This document shows positions 1-7,355 of a stretch of DNA of 29,026 nt, piece after piece. The stretch comes from a virus, in IMG/VR virus record IMGVR_UViG_3300008117_000763, positions 1 through 29,026 of that record; one strand, given 5' to 3'. A program made the translations under genes and the position numbers. The notes beneath the pieces were generated by a model, which had not been told where the DNA came from, searched no databases, and was given only the letters and a program-made list of their open reading frames with translations. Each line of letters starts with the position of its first letter. Positions within the stretch are counted from its first letter, which is position 1.

Positions 1-106
1 CTGCATATGCAGTTGTCTTTCCTGTTTTAGGCTTTGAATAAATCACAAGTCTTTTTGGATTTACTCTAGCCGCTTTTACTTTTGTAGTTGGCAATACTAT
101 GCTCAT
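1..106 (-). CDS. P-loop ATPase, Sak4-like (5' part; runs off the left edge)
   Basis: Only the first 35 codons lie in the window. The reading begins MSIVLPTTKV and reaches VIYSKPKTGKTTAYA, a Walker A motif (SKPKTGKT, with Ser in place of the usual first Gly) about 23 residues after the start. A short N-terminus leading straight into a P-loop with KPKxGKT is typical of phage Sak4-type RecA-like ATPases, which take part in single-strand annealing and recombination. The ATG overlaps the stop of the preceding gene (ATGA), so the two are translationally coupled. Family choice is inference, because the rest of the protein is outside the window; another AAA-type ATPase is possible. Confidence 0.75.
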   Translation of the reverse strand, partial: MSIVLPTTKVKAARVNPKRLVIYSKPKTGKTTAYA

Positions 107-765
107 AATTCATTTTTTGATTGTTTAATTAACTCATTTAACCATGGTCTATTACTTACAGGTTTCATTAACATAATTGCTGCAAAATCTTTAATAGTAA
201 TTTCTGACAATGGTACATCTTCATAGTTTTCAGAAATCTCTGCTTCTGCTTTAGGAGCAAATTCTTCTTCAAAATCAGGAAATAAAGACAAAGTTTTTTG
301 TAATCTAGGTAATTCACTCATAGATTTTTTAGCTTCTGCCTCTGCTTTCCTTTTTTCATAAAGAGCATAAGTTATTTCAGATCCATCTTTAAGAACAGCC
401 AATAATTCTGATACTGGTACTGTATAAGTATGATATGTTTCACCTTTAGAGTTAACATTTTCTTTTTGTTCATACTCTTCAGAAAAATACCTATTGTATT
501 TGTACCTGAATAAAGGTCTATCCTCATGCATAGGAACTATATCTAAATCATTTCCATTAGAATCTTTTACATTCTCATAGAATTCAATAAAGATATCTTC
601 CTCTTTAGATAATTCAGACTCAAAAAATTGAACTTGTCTCCCATATTTACCTTTTTGAAAAAAGGCTGTTTTAATAACAAAAAATGGGTCATTTAATTGT
701 AGAGCTCTAAATGTTTCCATGTGGTTAACAAAAAACTCTCTTTCTTTTTCTTTTCTAATACTCAT
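103..765 (-). CDS. Unknown 220-aa protein of the replication operon
   Basis: I do not recognise a family. The protein is charged, with a mixed first half and a long Ala/Lys/Glu helix near residues 135-155 (YEKRKAEAEAKKS). An acidic stretch follows (FPDFEEEF, about 162-169), then a short compact C-terminus. It has no signal peptide, membrane segment or visible catalytic motif. It lies between the DnaB-type helicase and a Sak4-like ATPase, with 6 bases between it and the helicase and an ATGA overlap with the ATPase. A role in replication or recombination is therefore a guess from position only. A second in-frame ATG at residue 16 (METFRAL) is an alternative start. Confidence 0.8.
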   Translation of the reverse strand: MSIRKEKEREFFVNHMETFRALQLNDPFFVIKTAFFQKGKYGRQVQFFESELSKEEDIFIEFYENVKDSNGNDLDIVPMHEDRPLFRYKYNRYFSEEYEQKENVNSKGETYHTYTVPVSELLAVLKDGSEITYALYEKRKAEAEAKKSMSELPRLQKTLSLFPDFEEEFAPKAEAEISENYEDVPLSEITIKDFAAIMLMKPVSNRPWLNELIKQSKNEL

Positions 766-771
766 AAATTT

Positions 772-1779
772 TTAATTTTTACTTACACTTACTTTGTCAA
801 CGGCTTGAGGCGGAGTAGGTATCTCAACTATTCTCATGTTTCTTCTATCAAGCTTGAAAAAAGCAATAGCTGTAAGTCCATTTCTAGATTTTAAGAAATG
901 AAATACCAGTATGTCTTCATCAGCAATGATAAACTTTTCTGGGCCATATTGTCTAATCTTCCTTACAGAAGGTTTATTTATACCTAGAACTACATCAGCA
1001 TGTTGTAATAATGCATCCGCACCAAATAAATCAGAATCTAGTACATAATTACCATAAACACCATTAAGTTGTCTTTTGGGATCATCTATGTTTCTATTAA
1101 GTTGGCTTAAAACTAAAAAGGCAATTGGATACTTTTTCTTCATCAAAGTCAAAGCTTCTCCTAAAGCATACAGCATCTCAAATTTATCTTTCTGTCCTTT
1201 ACCATTTTTAAATAATGCTGCGTGATCTATTGTAACTAGCATATTCATGTATGCACCATCTGAATTCTTGTATCTTTCCATTTCATAATGAATGGTAGCA
1301 CACATTTCATCCACAGTACATGGATCATATACCACATTAATAATATCTTTCTCCGCAGTTTTATTATAGTACTCAACGCACTTATAGTAAACATCCTCAT
1401 CAACTGGTTCATTTTTACTCATCAGAGTGTTATAATCAGCACCTGTACTCAGACTCAATTTTCTTATACCACTAGTTTCATCTAGCATTTCCATTTGGAA
1501 CTTTAATACTCTAAACTTATGATCTAGATTCTTTTCTATGATATCAGTTATTAACTGTTCCATAAATAAAGTTTTTCCAGTTCCAGGTCTAGCACCAACT
1601 ACGGTAATAGTTCTCCATTCTAATCCATCACAAAAGGCATCATTAAATTTGGGCCATGCACTCTTCAGTGATTTTAACTGTCCTTTTCTTCTTAATTTCA
1701 TTTTTACAAGACCCTTTCCTAAAGCATCTCTTTCACTTACAGGCATGAGCGGTTTAGCTCCATTAAATAAATCTGACAT
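772..1779 (-). CDS. dnaB: Replicative DNA helicase, DnaB C-terminal (RecA-like) type
   Basis: This is a hexameric 5'-3' replicative helicase core that would unwind the fork for phage DNA synthesis. Walker A is GARPGTGKT (about residues 62-70). The Walker B strand MLVTIDHAALF lies near 181-191, the SQLNR motif near 226-230, the DnaB-type segment DLFGADALLQHADVVLG near 251-267, and the late basic motif KSRNG near 298-302. At 335 residues it lacks the separate N-terminal primase-interacting domain of bacterial DnaB, as many phage versions do. It sits between a possible helicase-partner gene (1805-2392) and the Sak4-like ATPase region. DnaB-family assignment is strong. Whether it needs a loader cannot be told. 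Confidence 0.93.
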   Translation of the reverse strand: MSDLFNGAKPLMPVSERDALGKGLVKMKLRRKGQLKSLKSAWPKFNDAFCDGLEWRTITVVGARPGTGKTLFMEQLITDIIEKNLDHKFRVLKFQMEMLDETSGIRKLSLSTGADYNTLMSKNEPVDEDVYYKCVEYYNKTAEKDIINVVYDPCTVDEMCATIHYEMERYKNSDGAYMNMLVTIDHAALFKNGKGQKDKFEMLYALGEALTLMKKKYPIAFLVLSQLNRNIDDPKRQLNGVYGNYVLDSDLFGADALLQHADVVLGINKPSVRKIRQYGPEKFIIADEDILVFHFLKSRNGLTAIAFFKLDRRNMRIVEIPTPPQAVDKVSVSKN

Positions 1780-1804
1780 TTTGTAGAATTAATTGGTTAA
1801 ACAT

Positions 1805-2392
1805 TTATAGTATTCTTTCTTTAAAGTATACTATTTCATCATCTGGATTATTAATCACCAACTCACAATATGTTGCCAAATCTGATTCAAAAGACTTATC
1901 TATATTTTGCTTCCTAATGAAGTATTGAGCAGTCCTCATAAACTCATAATCTCTGACCTCATATTCATTAACATATTTGTTTGTTGCTTGCAGAATAATA
2001 TCCCAGCTATAATCATAGGTTTCAAAAAACCATTTAAAAGGAGCTTCAAGATTTTTAGGGTTAACTCTTGCATATTTTCCAGAGGACAGTTTCCTATTAG
2101 GAAATATTTCAACATATTCCTTTATGTTTAACAAAAAGTCTTTACCCATTAAATCTTTGGCTGCTTTCTTCTTTGTTCTTTTGAAATAACCATTGATTTC
2201 TTCCATAAAGATAATACTTTTACTTGTAAGTTGCAAATTTTCATCAAGCCATGCATTACTTTGCAGTCTTTTGCTTTCTATTTCTTTATTTACTAATGTA
2301 GAAGGAACAATTTTTTCTTTTATACAATGTAAAACATAGTAAGTATTTGGACTTATGTTTTCATCCATAAGCCTCTTAAATATTTCATCCAT
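1805..2392 (-). CDS. Unknown 195-aa protein, possible replication initiator or helicase partner
   Basis: Start taken at the ATG at 2392, which overlaps the UDG stop by one base (TGATG). In-frame GTG and TTG codons lie 3 and 6 bases further upstream. The sequence is mostly alpha-helical and basic in the middle (KRTKKKAAKDL, residues 71-81). Its C-terminal segment (YEFMRTAQYFIRKQ) has the look of helical domains in phage replisome-organiser or helicase-loader proteins. I see no diagnostic motif, so this is only a suggestion backed by its position directly upstream of the DnaB-type helicase gene. It ends 25 bases before the helicase start. Confidence 0.8.
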   Translation of the reverse strand: MDEIFKRLMDENISPNTYYVLHCIKEKIVPSTLVNKEIESKRLQSNAWLDENLQLTSKSIIFMEEINGYFKRTKKKAAKDLMGKDFLLNIKEYVEIFPNRKLSSGKYARVNPKNLEAPFKWFFETYDYSWDIILQATNKYVNEYEVRDYEFMRTAQYFIRKQNIDKSFESDLATYCELVINNPDDEIVYFKERIL

Positions 2393-3105
2393 CACCAAAT
2401 TATTTTTTGATTATACACTTTTTCAACTATCTCATTTGTCTTATTAAAAACATCTTGAGAATCCCAAGATCTAAACTTTTGATAAGCTGCACTTGCTGGA
2501 TGACTGGCAAATAACTTATAGTTATTATCATTTACACAATCAGACCAGTCTTTAGCTTCTTTACCTAAGTATATATAAACTAGACCGTTTTGATTCCAAG
2601 TAAGATAATCAAATAAAAATGCAGTAAATGGCTTCCAAATATGATAATGCTGACCACTTTTTCCTACAGTTGTTGTAAGAGCTGTATTAAGCATTAAAAT
2701 ACCTTGATTAGACCATCTAGTTAAATTTACATCTAAACATCCAGGATGCCCTTTATAAACTGTTCTGTTTATTTCATCAAAGATATAACTTAAACTAGGT
2801 TGTAATTCATTTGTATTGCTGCAACTAAATGATATTCCATCTGCTACACCAAACTGTGGATATGGATCCTGACCCACTATAACAACTTTTAATTTATCTA
2901 TAGGACATTCTTCAAATGCTCTAAAGATATGTTTCAGAGGAGGAGTAAATCTTTTACCATCTTTTGCTAAAGCAGCTAACTGTGATATAATCTTATCAAA
3001 ATCACCACTAAATATAAAAGATTTAAGAACTTTACTCCATCCGCTAGGTTGAAGTTTATCAAACATTTTTTGTTTAATTTCTTCAATATCTAATTTTTCT
3101 TTCAT
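2392..3105 (-). CDS. ung: Uracil-DNA glycosylase, family 1 (Ung-like)
   Basis: Removes uracil from DNA as the first step of base-excision repair. The water-activating motif is GQDPYP at residues 78-83 (catalytic Asp about 80; Pro replaces the usual His after PY). Next come ADGISFSC (88-95), WSNQGILMLNTALT (131-144, with the uracil-recognising Asn at 140) and the C-terminal His motif HPASAAY at 202-208, a variant of HPSPLS. The 237-residue length fits the family. The ATG at 3105 is preferred: a longer in-frame extension begins only with TTG and would run into the opposing gene at 3139. UDG next to replication genes is common in crAss-like phages. Confidence 0.95.
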   Translation of the reverse strand: MKEKLDIEEIKQKMFDKLQPSGWSKVLKSFIFSGDFDKIISQLAALAKDGKRFTPPLKHIFRAFEECPIDKLKVVIVGQDPYPQFGVADGISFSCSNTNELQPSLSYIFDEINRTVYKGHPGCLDVNLTRWSNQGILMLNTALTTTVGKSGQHYHIWKPFTAFLFDYLTWNQNGLVYIYLGKEAKDWSDCVNDNNYKLFASHPASAAYQKFRSWDSQDVFNKTNEIVEKVYNQKIIW

Positions 3106-3114
3106 AAAATTTTT

Positions 3115-3122
3115 TATTTTTG
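3115..3122 (+). promoter_or_regulatory. Bacteroidota-type -7 box (TATTTTTG) for the lone plus-strand gene
   Basis: The octamer matches the TAnnTTTG -7 consensus of Bacteroidota primary-sigma promoters. It ends 16 bases before the ATG at 3139, which would leave a leader of roughly 10 nt. No good TTTG -33 element is visible at the usual distance. It lies in the 33-base gap between divergently starting genes. Confidence 0.5.
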
Positions 3123-3138
3123 TTACAAATAAATAAAA

Positions 3139-3450
3139 ATGGGACTTAAAGTTAAAGAAATTCAAGATGATGCAATCATTGAAATAAAAGTAAATAAAAA
3201 CTTTTATCTAATGATTAAAGGTGCGCTATTCTATGTGTTCAAACAAGAACCTGATAACCAAAAGAAAGAAGAGATGGTTAAAAAAGTTCTTGATTCTAAC
3301 ATGAAAGAATTTACTGAAATTGAATTAGCATTTAAAACTCTTTCTCTTTTAGTTGCAGAAATTGAAAGAGTAGCAACTGTAGAAAATAAAATGGTAGACA
3401 AAGAAATTGACTTACCAAATCCTCCTACAGATACTACTCCGGAAAGCTAA
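3139..3450 (+). CDS. Unknown 103-aa protein, lone plus-strand gene inside the minus-strand operon
   Basis: Codes MGLKVKEIQD and onward, a Lys/Glu-rich helical protein with one moderately hydrophobic stretch (NFYLMIKGALFYVF, residues 21-34) and a short Pro/Thr tail. No known domain is recognised. It starts 33 bases from the divergent UDG start and its end overlaps the end of the converging NinB-like gene by 17 bases. Both opposing neighbours avoid the body of this ORF, and it has its own -7 box, so it is very likely a real gene that is independently transcribed. Function unknown; the position suggests separate timing from the surrounding operon. Confidence 0.85.
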   Translation: MGLKVKEIQDDAIIEIKVNKNFYLMIKGALFYVFKQEPDNQKKEEMVKKVLDSNMKEFTEIELAFKTLSLLVAEIERVATVENKMVDKEIDLPNPPTDTTPES

Positions 3451-3811
3451 TATTATATAAGTTACCGATTTCAATACAAGCTGTAATAGCTAAACTTAAT
3501 TCATCTTTGCTGCATTCAGCAAATGATTTGTAATTTTTCATCATACCTTCTTTATAAGCTAGGCCTGCTTGATCTTTTACAAGACATTTCATTTCATCAA
3601 AAGTGTACCCAGACTCTTTTGCTAATTCTCTAATACAAGCATGAACTTTTGCAAGTTGTGCTTTACTGTGTTCAATACCTGACACATCAACATACATATC
3701 TACCTTTTGTCCTTCAGCTAGTTTATCTAGAAAAATCTGATAACCTAACTTTGACTTTCCATCAACAAAACTAAGTTTGCCATTTCTTTTAATTAATTTA
3801 CCATTAAACAT
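3434..3811 (-). CDS. NinB/Orf-like recombination mediator (tentative)
   Basis: A 125-residue protein from the ATG at 3811, two bases after the upstream stop; an upstream TTG is ignored. A helical core SKAQLAKVHACIRELAKESG (residues about 49-68) is followed by FDEMKCLVKDQAGL and a last segment KSFAECSKDELSLAITACIE. This arrangement, with a lysine-rich helix, a conserved turn and a terminal helix announced by S/T..ELS, resembles phage lambda NinB (Orf), which binds ssDNA and helps RecA-type recombination. The resemblance is by eye and modest. Its placement in a replication/recombination operon fits. Confidence 0.8.
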   Translation of the reverse strand: MFNGKLIKRNGKLSFVDGKSKLGYQIFLDKLAEGQKVDMYVDVSGIEHSKAQLAKVHACIRELAKESGYTFDEMKCLVKDQAGLAYKEGMMKNYKSFAECSKDELSLAITACIEIGNLYNISFPE

Positions 3812-3813
3812 AA

Positions 3814-4065
3814 TTAACAAGTTATATTATTCATTATTTCTAAAAACTGATCATAATGAACTCTGTCTCTAATATTTAATGCTGGAATTTCAAATGATTT
3901 CAAAACCCATTTATCATCTTTAACATCAATATTATCTGTACTATGTAAAAGTACTCCAGAACACAGCTCTTTATGATAATAGTAGTAATCATATCCATTT
4001 TGGCTTTCATCATCAAGTATATCCACTCTTTCAAAGCCAAGATCTATTAATTCTTGTTCTGTCAT
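3814..4065 (-). CDS. Unknown small protein (83 aa)
   Basis: Begins MTEQELIDLGFERVDI and contains a tyrosine run (YDYYYYHK) and a short terminal Cys. It belongs with several small genes in this operon (also 5910-6188 and 6193-6477) that open with a helix carrying a '(L/I)...GF/GW' step and then aromatic beta-strands. These may be a divergent paralogous set of small phage proteins, but I base this only on pattern. Starts at ATG 4065, 4 bases after the end of the sigma/alpha-CTD-like gene. No function can be named. Confidence 0.75.
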   Translation of the reverse strand: MTEQELIDLGFERVDILDDESQNGYDYYYYHKELCSGVLLHSTDNIDVKDDKWVLKSFEIPALNIRDRVHYDQFLEIMNNITC

Positions 4066-4069
4066 GTCA

Positions 4070-4969
4070 TTAATTCTTAATTTTTAATTTCCAATTATAA
4101 GTATCTTCTAACCAATCACAAATTTCTCTTATAGTCTTATCACCCATATTCCTTATACAATAAAGATCATGTTTACTATAAGATAGCAAGTCTTCAAGCT
4201 TTTCAATCTCTATACTTTTTAACCCATTAAGAGCTCTTACAGATAAATCAAAATCTATAATAGATTTATCCAAGTCTTTAAGATCATATCCATATTTAAT
4301 AAAATGTTGAACAGCATCTTGAGACAAATAATCTTTAGCTTCTTTGTTTTCTTTATTTCTTAAAAACTTATGGTATAATTCTGTATTTTGTTTTTTAAGT
4401 AACTCATTTTCAGTTTTATAAGCTAGTTCATTAGGCCATTCAGCAAACATTTTTTTAAGACTATAAATCTTACTAAGTACTCTTCTATGAGCTTTATTAA
4501 TCATATCATTTGCTCTAACAACACCTACACCTTCTTCATAAGCAATTTCTTCTACTGATAGATTTTGTACAAGCAACATTTCTAATAATCTGGATTCTCT
4601 ATTTGTACAAAACTCCTTAGATAAATCTACCATTAGCTTATTAAATATGTTATGCTTAAATACTAATGATTTGTTATACTTAATATTGTATCCAAATATT
4701 TCTTGAACTTCATCTACAAAATAATAAGCTTTAGATCCCCTACTACTTTTGTTTAATTCACCTGTAGTACAGAAATAAGATATTTTATTTTTTTGTTTCA
4801 GATTTCTTAAATGGCTCTGAGGAATTTGATATTCCTCCACCAACTGTTTTTCAGATATTACATCTCTTTTTGCAATTTCTTCAGACAGTTCTTTATTTGC
4901 TAGTATTTGCTTAACAGTTCTTATGTTAGCAATATTCAATTTTTTAAGTAATACTTCTGTAGTTACCAT
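4070..4969 (-). CDS. Putative transcription factor: MerR-like HTH, sigma-region-4-like HTH and RNA polymerase alpha-CTD-like domain
   Basis: A 299-residue protein from the ATG at 4969; the frame stays open upstream only to a TTG. Residues about 37-92 resemble a MerR/HTH_17-type DNA-binding domain ending YYFVDEVQEIFG. Residues about 124-168 match sigma region 4 (RESRLLEMLLVQNLSVEEIA, then a recognition-helix-like segment and HRRVLSKI). Residues about 238-290 match the C-terminal domain of the RNA polymerase alpha subunit: DLSVRALNGLKSIEIEKLEDLL and IRNMGDKTIREI. The Arg and Asn of VRALN (245, 248) and the G.K of GDKT (276, 278) correspond to alpha-CTD UP-element-binding residues. Role inferred: a phage regulator that binds promoter DNA and/or host polymerase. 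It has no sigma region 2. Confidence 0.85.
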   Translation of the reverse strand: MVTTEVLLKKLNIANIRTVKQILANKELSEEIAKRDVISEKQLVEEYQIPQSHLRNLKQKNKISYFCTTGELNKSSRGSKAYYFVDEVQEIFGYNIKYNKSLVFKHNIFNKLMVDLSKEFCTNRESRLLEMLLVQNLSVEEIAYEEGVGVVRANDMINKAHRRVLSKIYSLKKMFAEWPNELAYKTENELLKKQNTELYHKFLRNKENKEAKDYLSQDAVQHFIKYGYDLKDLDKSIIDFDLSVRALNGLKSIEIEKLEDLLSYSKHDLYCIRNMGDKTIREICDWLEDTYNWKLKIKN

Positions 4970-5019
4970 ATTAATCAATATTTCTATAAATAATACTGAT
5001 GATGACTGTATAAATACAA

Positions 5020-5115
5020 TCAATCATCCCAGCCATGATAGTCTTCATCTCTTAATTTATAAATTATTAAACCTGCAATTACAATTACTATAACTGCTCC
5101 TATTAAAAATTCCAT
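5020..5115 (-). CDS. Very small membrane protein (31 aa)
   Basis: Reads MEFLIGAVIVIVIAGLIIYK and then a charged tail LRDEDYHGWDD. It is one transmembrane helix (residues about 3-19) with an acidic cytoplasmic-looking end. The ATG overlaps the preceding stop by one base (TAATG), the coupling used throughout this operon, which supports reality despite the length. Function unknown. Small single-pass phage proteins often act on host membrane proteins, but nothing here shows that. Confidence 0.65.
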   Translation of the reverse strand: MEFLIGAVIVIVIAGLIIYKLRDEDYHGWDD

Positions 5116-5297
5116 TACTTATCTTTTTTAGGTAAATACTTTTTCTCAAACTTTTCCCAGCCTCTTTTATCAAACTGAGCTACCATAAGATCCATCATAA
5201 TCTCATCTGTATGCTCTGCACACATTCCTATACCCTTGATATCAAGATCAGGACTATATCTTTTAGTTGCTGGAGCTCCGCATTTTATACAAGTCAT
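5115..5297 (-). CDS. Small zinc-ribbon-like protein (60 aa)
   Basis: Carries CIKC at residues 3-6 and C..H at about 26-29 (GMCAEH), a spacing that suits a single structural zinc site. The rest is a helical tail rich in Lys and Trp. Starts ATG 5297 with an ATGA overlap to the upstream stop. No enzymatic motif is present. Such one-knuckle proteins in phage operons usually bind nucleic acid or protein, but the target here is unknown. Confidence 0.8.
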   Translation of the reverse strand: MTCIKCGAPATKRYSPDLDIKGIGMCAEHTDEIMMDLMVAQFDKRGWEKFEKKYLPKKDK

Positions 5298-5518
5298 GAT
5301 TCTATATTTAGGTTATCATCATTTAAAATCTCCCGGATCTTATCTCTAACAGCTTCATAAGCATCATATCTTTCTTCAGATAATTTTTCATTATACTTTA
5401 TCTCACTTCTAAGCCATTGATCAAGATCCCACATAGAATGTTTCCATTTCCAACCATCTAATGCTGTTCTAGCATCTTCAAGTTCATCTTCTTTGAATTT
5501 TAAAATTATTTCTGCCAT
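5294..5518 (-). CDS. Small conserved phage protein with a GWKWKHSMWDLDQWLR signature (74 aa)
   Basis: The core LDGWKWKHSMWDLDQWLRSE (residues about 20-39), followed by a helix ending YEAVRDKIREIL, is a pattern I recall from small uncharacterised proteins of many T4-like and other tailed phages. The N-terminal strand (AEIILKFKEDE) and two tryptophan-rich helices suggest a compact alpha/beta fold. It overlaps the upstream gene by 13 bases and the downstream zinc-ribbon gene by ATGA. Function unknown. Confidence 0.85.
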   Translation of the reverse strand: MAEIILKFKEDELEDARTALDGWKWKHSMWDLDQWLRSEIKYNEKLSEERYDAYEAVRDKIREILNDDNLNIES

Positions 5519-5913
5519 TGGTTCATAAATATTTCAGTGTTAATAACATCTCTAATATAATCAATTTCTTTGTACTTTTCATTATCTGGAGTCCATAATC
5601 CTAAAGCCTCTATTCTACTTTTTCTTAATGTAAGTATAGAATATGCAAGTACATGAGCATTATCTTCATCCTTACTAAACAACATTTTTAACATGTTTTG
5701 CTTTTCATCTTCAGTAATATAACCTGTTTTAACAAGTAAATTTAATTCTGATAGAAAAATAAATGGTCTAAATGTTCCTGCTTTGGTACCTGCTGCATAC
5801 ATGTACCATAGATATCCAATATTGCTATCATTGGATTTTGCAACTGGCCAATGTTCCTTACAAATATCCCTGATCATTGCTGTAATTTTGGGATCACTAA
5901 AATTCTTTATCAT
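5506..5913 (-). CDS. Unknown 135-aa protein
   Basis: Starts at ATG 5913 overlapping the upstream stop (ATGA). Soluble, mixed composition, with an aromatic patch GYLWYMYAAGTKAGTFRPF (residues about 33-51) and a predicted helix pair after it. There is no signal peptide, membrane helix or known motif. The 3' end overlaps the next gene by 13 bases. I cannot assign a family. Confidence 0.78.
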   Translation of the reverse strand: MIKNFSDPKITAMIRDICKEHWPVAKSNDSNIGYLWYMYAAGTKAGTFRPFIFLSELNLLVKTGYITEDEKQNMLKMLFSKDEDNAHVLAYSILTLRKSRIEALGLWTPDNEKYKEIDYIRDVINTEIFMNQWQK

Positions 5914-6188
5914 GATCTTAAAAATTTAAACATTGCTTGTAATTTCTTATGTTCTTCTACTAACCACTCTGGAGTAAATATAGCTTGATGACCTCTAAAG
6001 TCAACTATAGTATGTATATCTATTTCATGAGTTATTAAAGCACTCCATACAATACCTTTCATTTTAAAATGAATTGTTACAAATCCATCAAGCACTTTAC
6101 CTCTATAATATTGATGATCTGTATTAGATCTGTAGAACCCATACTTTACAAGCTTCTTACCTATAAGTTCTGTATCTCTGAGTGTCAT
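5910..6188 (-). CDS. Unknown small protein (92 aa)
   Basis: Opens MTLRDTELIGKKLVKYGFYR, then an aromatic beta-rich middle (DHQYYRGKVLDGFVTIHFK) and a C-terminal helix (PEWLVEEHKKLQAMFKFL). The layout resembles the genes at 3814-4065 and 6193-6477 (N-terminal helix with GF/GW, beta middle, helix end), so a local paralogous family is possible. Starts at ATG 6188, 4 bases after the preceding stop. Function unknown. Confidence 0.75.
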   Translation of the reverse strand: MTLRDTELIGKKLVKYGFYRSNTDHQYYRGKVLDGFVTIHFKMKGIVWSALITHEIDIHTIVDFRGHQAIFTPEWLVEEHKKLQAMFKFLRS

Positions 6189-6192
6189 ACAT

Positions 6193-6477
6193 TTAAAGAT
6201 AATTTCTCATGACATCTTTTATTACATCCAAAGCAGTAGCTCTGTGAAACAAATATTGTAATGATTCCAAATCTCTCATTGTTAAACAGTTTATCCTTAT
6301 TGAAGGAGAATGGTCACTCAAATCTTGTTGAAGCTTTATAAAATAATTACCATCTACTCCATAATTATGGGATAGAAACAATCTATATTTTGATCCAGCC
6401 CAATCTCTAGAGTAACTAATACCCTCATTAATCCAACCATCTTGAATTAATGTTTCATTTGTTATTTTTTCTTCCAT
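6193..6477 (-). CDS. Unknown small protein (94 aa)
   Basis: Begins MEEKITNETLIQDGWINEGI, followed by strands (YRLFLSHNYG, YFIKLQQDL, IRINCLTM) and a helical end (LESLQYLFHRATAL). Similar in plan to 5910-6188 and 3814-4065. Starts at ATG 6477, 11 bases after the stop of the radical SAM gene. No catalytic motif or membrane segment. Function unknown. Confidence 0.75.
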   Translation of the reverse strand: MEEKITNETLIQDGWINEGISYSRDWAGSKYRLFLSHNYGVDGNYFIKLQQDLSDHSPSIRINCLTMRDLESLQYLFHRATALDVIKDVMRNYL

Positions 6478-6488
6478 CTTATTCTGAT

Positions 6489-7355
6489 TTAAAAAATATA
6501 TCTAATTGTATTCCAAGGAATATGCTCATCATGTAATTCAGTCCACTGTTTAATATAATCTGTTTTCCTGTTGTGTTCATACCTGATATTCTTACCACCA
6601 TACTGAGAAGTTTTAGTTTCTTGTATTTTGGGTACCCAAAGTAACTCTTCTCCTGGAAGTTTATGCTCTAGATTATACAGATGTTTCTGCTCATTATGAG
6701 TAAGAAATATTACTTCAGCTTTGACAGCATCATTATTCCAACTATTAAAATGAGCATGTCTATTAATCAAATGAAATAAAAACTCATATTCAGTTAACCA
6801 ATTGTCATGAACTATAACGGGACTAAAGTTAAGATGCACTTCATAACCAGCATCAATAAATCTTGGTACAGCATTTAATCTTAAATCAATTGGACTAGTA
6901 TTAGGTTCAAGTATTTTTCTCCATTTCTCCGGCATTAGACTAAATCTTATTCTAATTTTACCTTCTGGATTAAGTTCAAGCAAATCTGCATTTACATACT
7001 TAGTAGCAAATGAACCCATAGCAAGAGGATGTTCTCTAAAAAACTTAAAGATTGTCTTCCAGTCATGATACTTAGCATGCAGAGCAAAGTCTTCATTACA
7101 GGAAATATCATAAGTTACATACTCTCCTGTCTGATTTGGTTTCTCTACTGTAGAAAAATAAGCATGTGAGTTAATTTCTGTTAGGATATCCATAGTATTT
7201 GTAGCTACAGATAATCCTTCCGGCTTATGTCTTTTCATATAACAGTAAGAACAGTTATACAAACAGCCATGACCAAAGGAGGGACTGATAAAATCAGTAC
7301 TCCTCCCACTTGGTCTAATGATCATAGATTTTCTAGTAACTTTCTCAATTACCAT
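6489..7355 (-). CDS. Radical SAM enzyme, spore photoproduct lyase (SPL) family
   Basis: A 288-residue protein whose [4Fe-4S] motif is CLYNCSYCY (C31, C35, C38) inside FISPSFGHGCLYNCSYCYMK, the characteristic SPS..hGC...C.YCY opening of the SPL family. Further family-like features are the TYDISCNEDFALHA segment (about 91-104) and the conserved beta-barrel strand regions. SPL enzymes use S-adenosylmethionine to reverse the spore photoproduct thymine lesion. In a phage the role could be repair of UV damage or another DNA or small-molecule reaction. The start is ATG 7355, two codons inside a GTG-initiated extension; either overlaps the upstream stop. The family call is good; the substrate is unknown. 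Confidence 0.85.
   Translation of the reverse strand: MVIEKVTRKSMIIRPSGRSTDFISPSFGHGCLYNCSYCYMKRHKPEGLSVATNTMDILTEINSHAYFSTVEKPNQTGEYVTYDISCNEDFALHAKYHDWKTIFKFFREHPLAMGSFATKYVNADLLELNPEGKIRIRFSLMPEKWRKILEPNTSPIDLRLNAVPRFIDAGYEVHLNFSPVIVHDNWLTEYEFLFHLINRHAHFNSWNNDAVKAEVIFLTHNEQKHLYNLEHKLPGEELLWVPKIQETKTSQYGGKNIRYEHNRKTDYIKQWTELHDEHIPWNTIRYIF

Noticed and set aside
1288-1786. Plus-strand ORFs opposite the DnaB-type helicase (1288-1485 and 1538-1786)
   Set aside because: They are antisense to a gene with complete helicase motifs and have unlikely composition (Ile/Ser/Cys-rich).
2393-3165. N-terminal extension of UDG by 20 codons
   Set aside because: It begins with TTG, would overlap the divergent gene at 3139, and is Phe/Lys-rich unlike UDG; the ATG at 3105 gives a normal family length.
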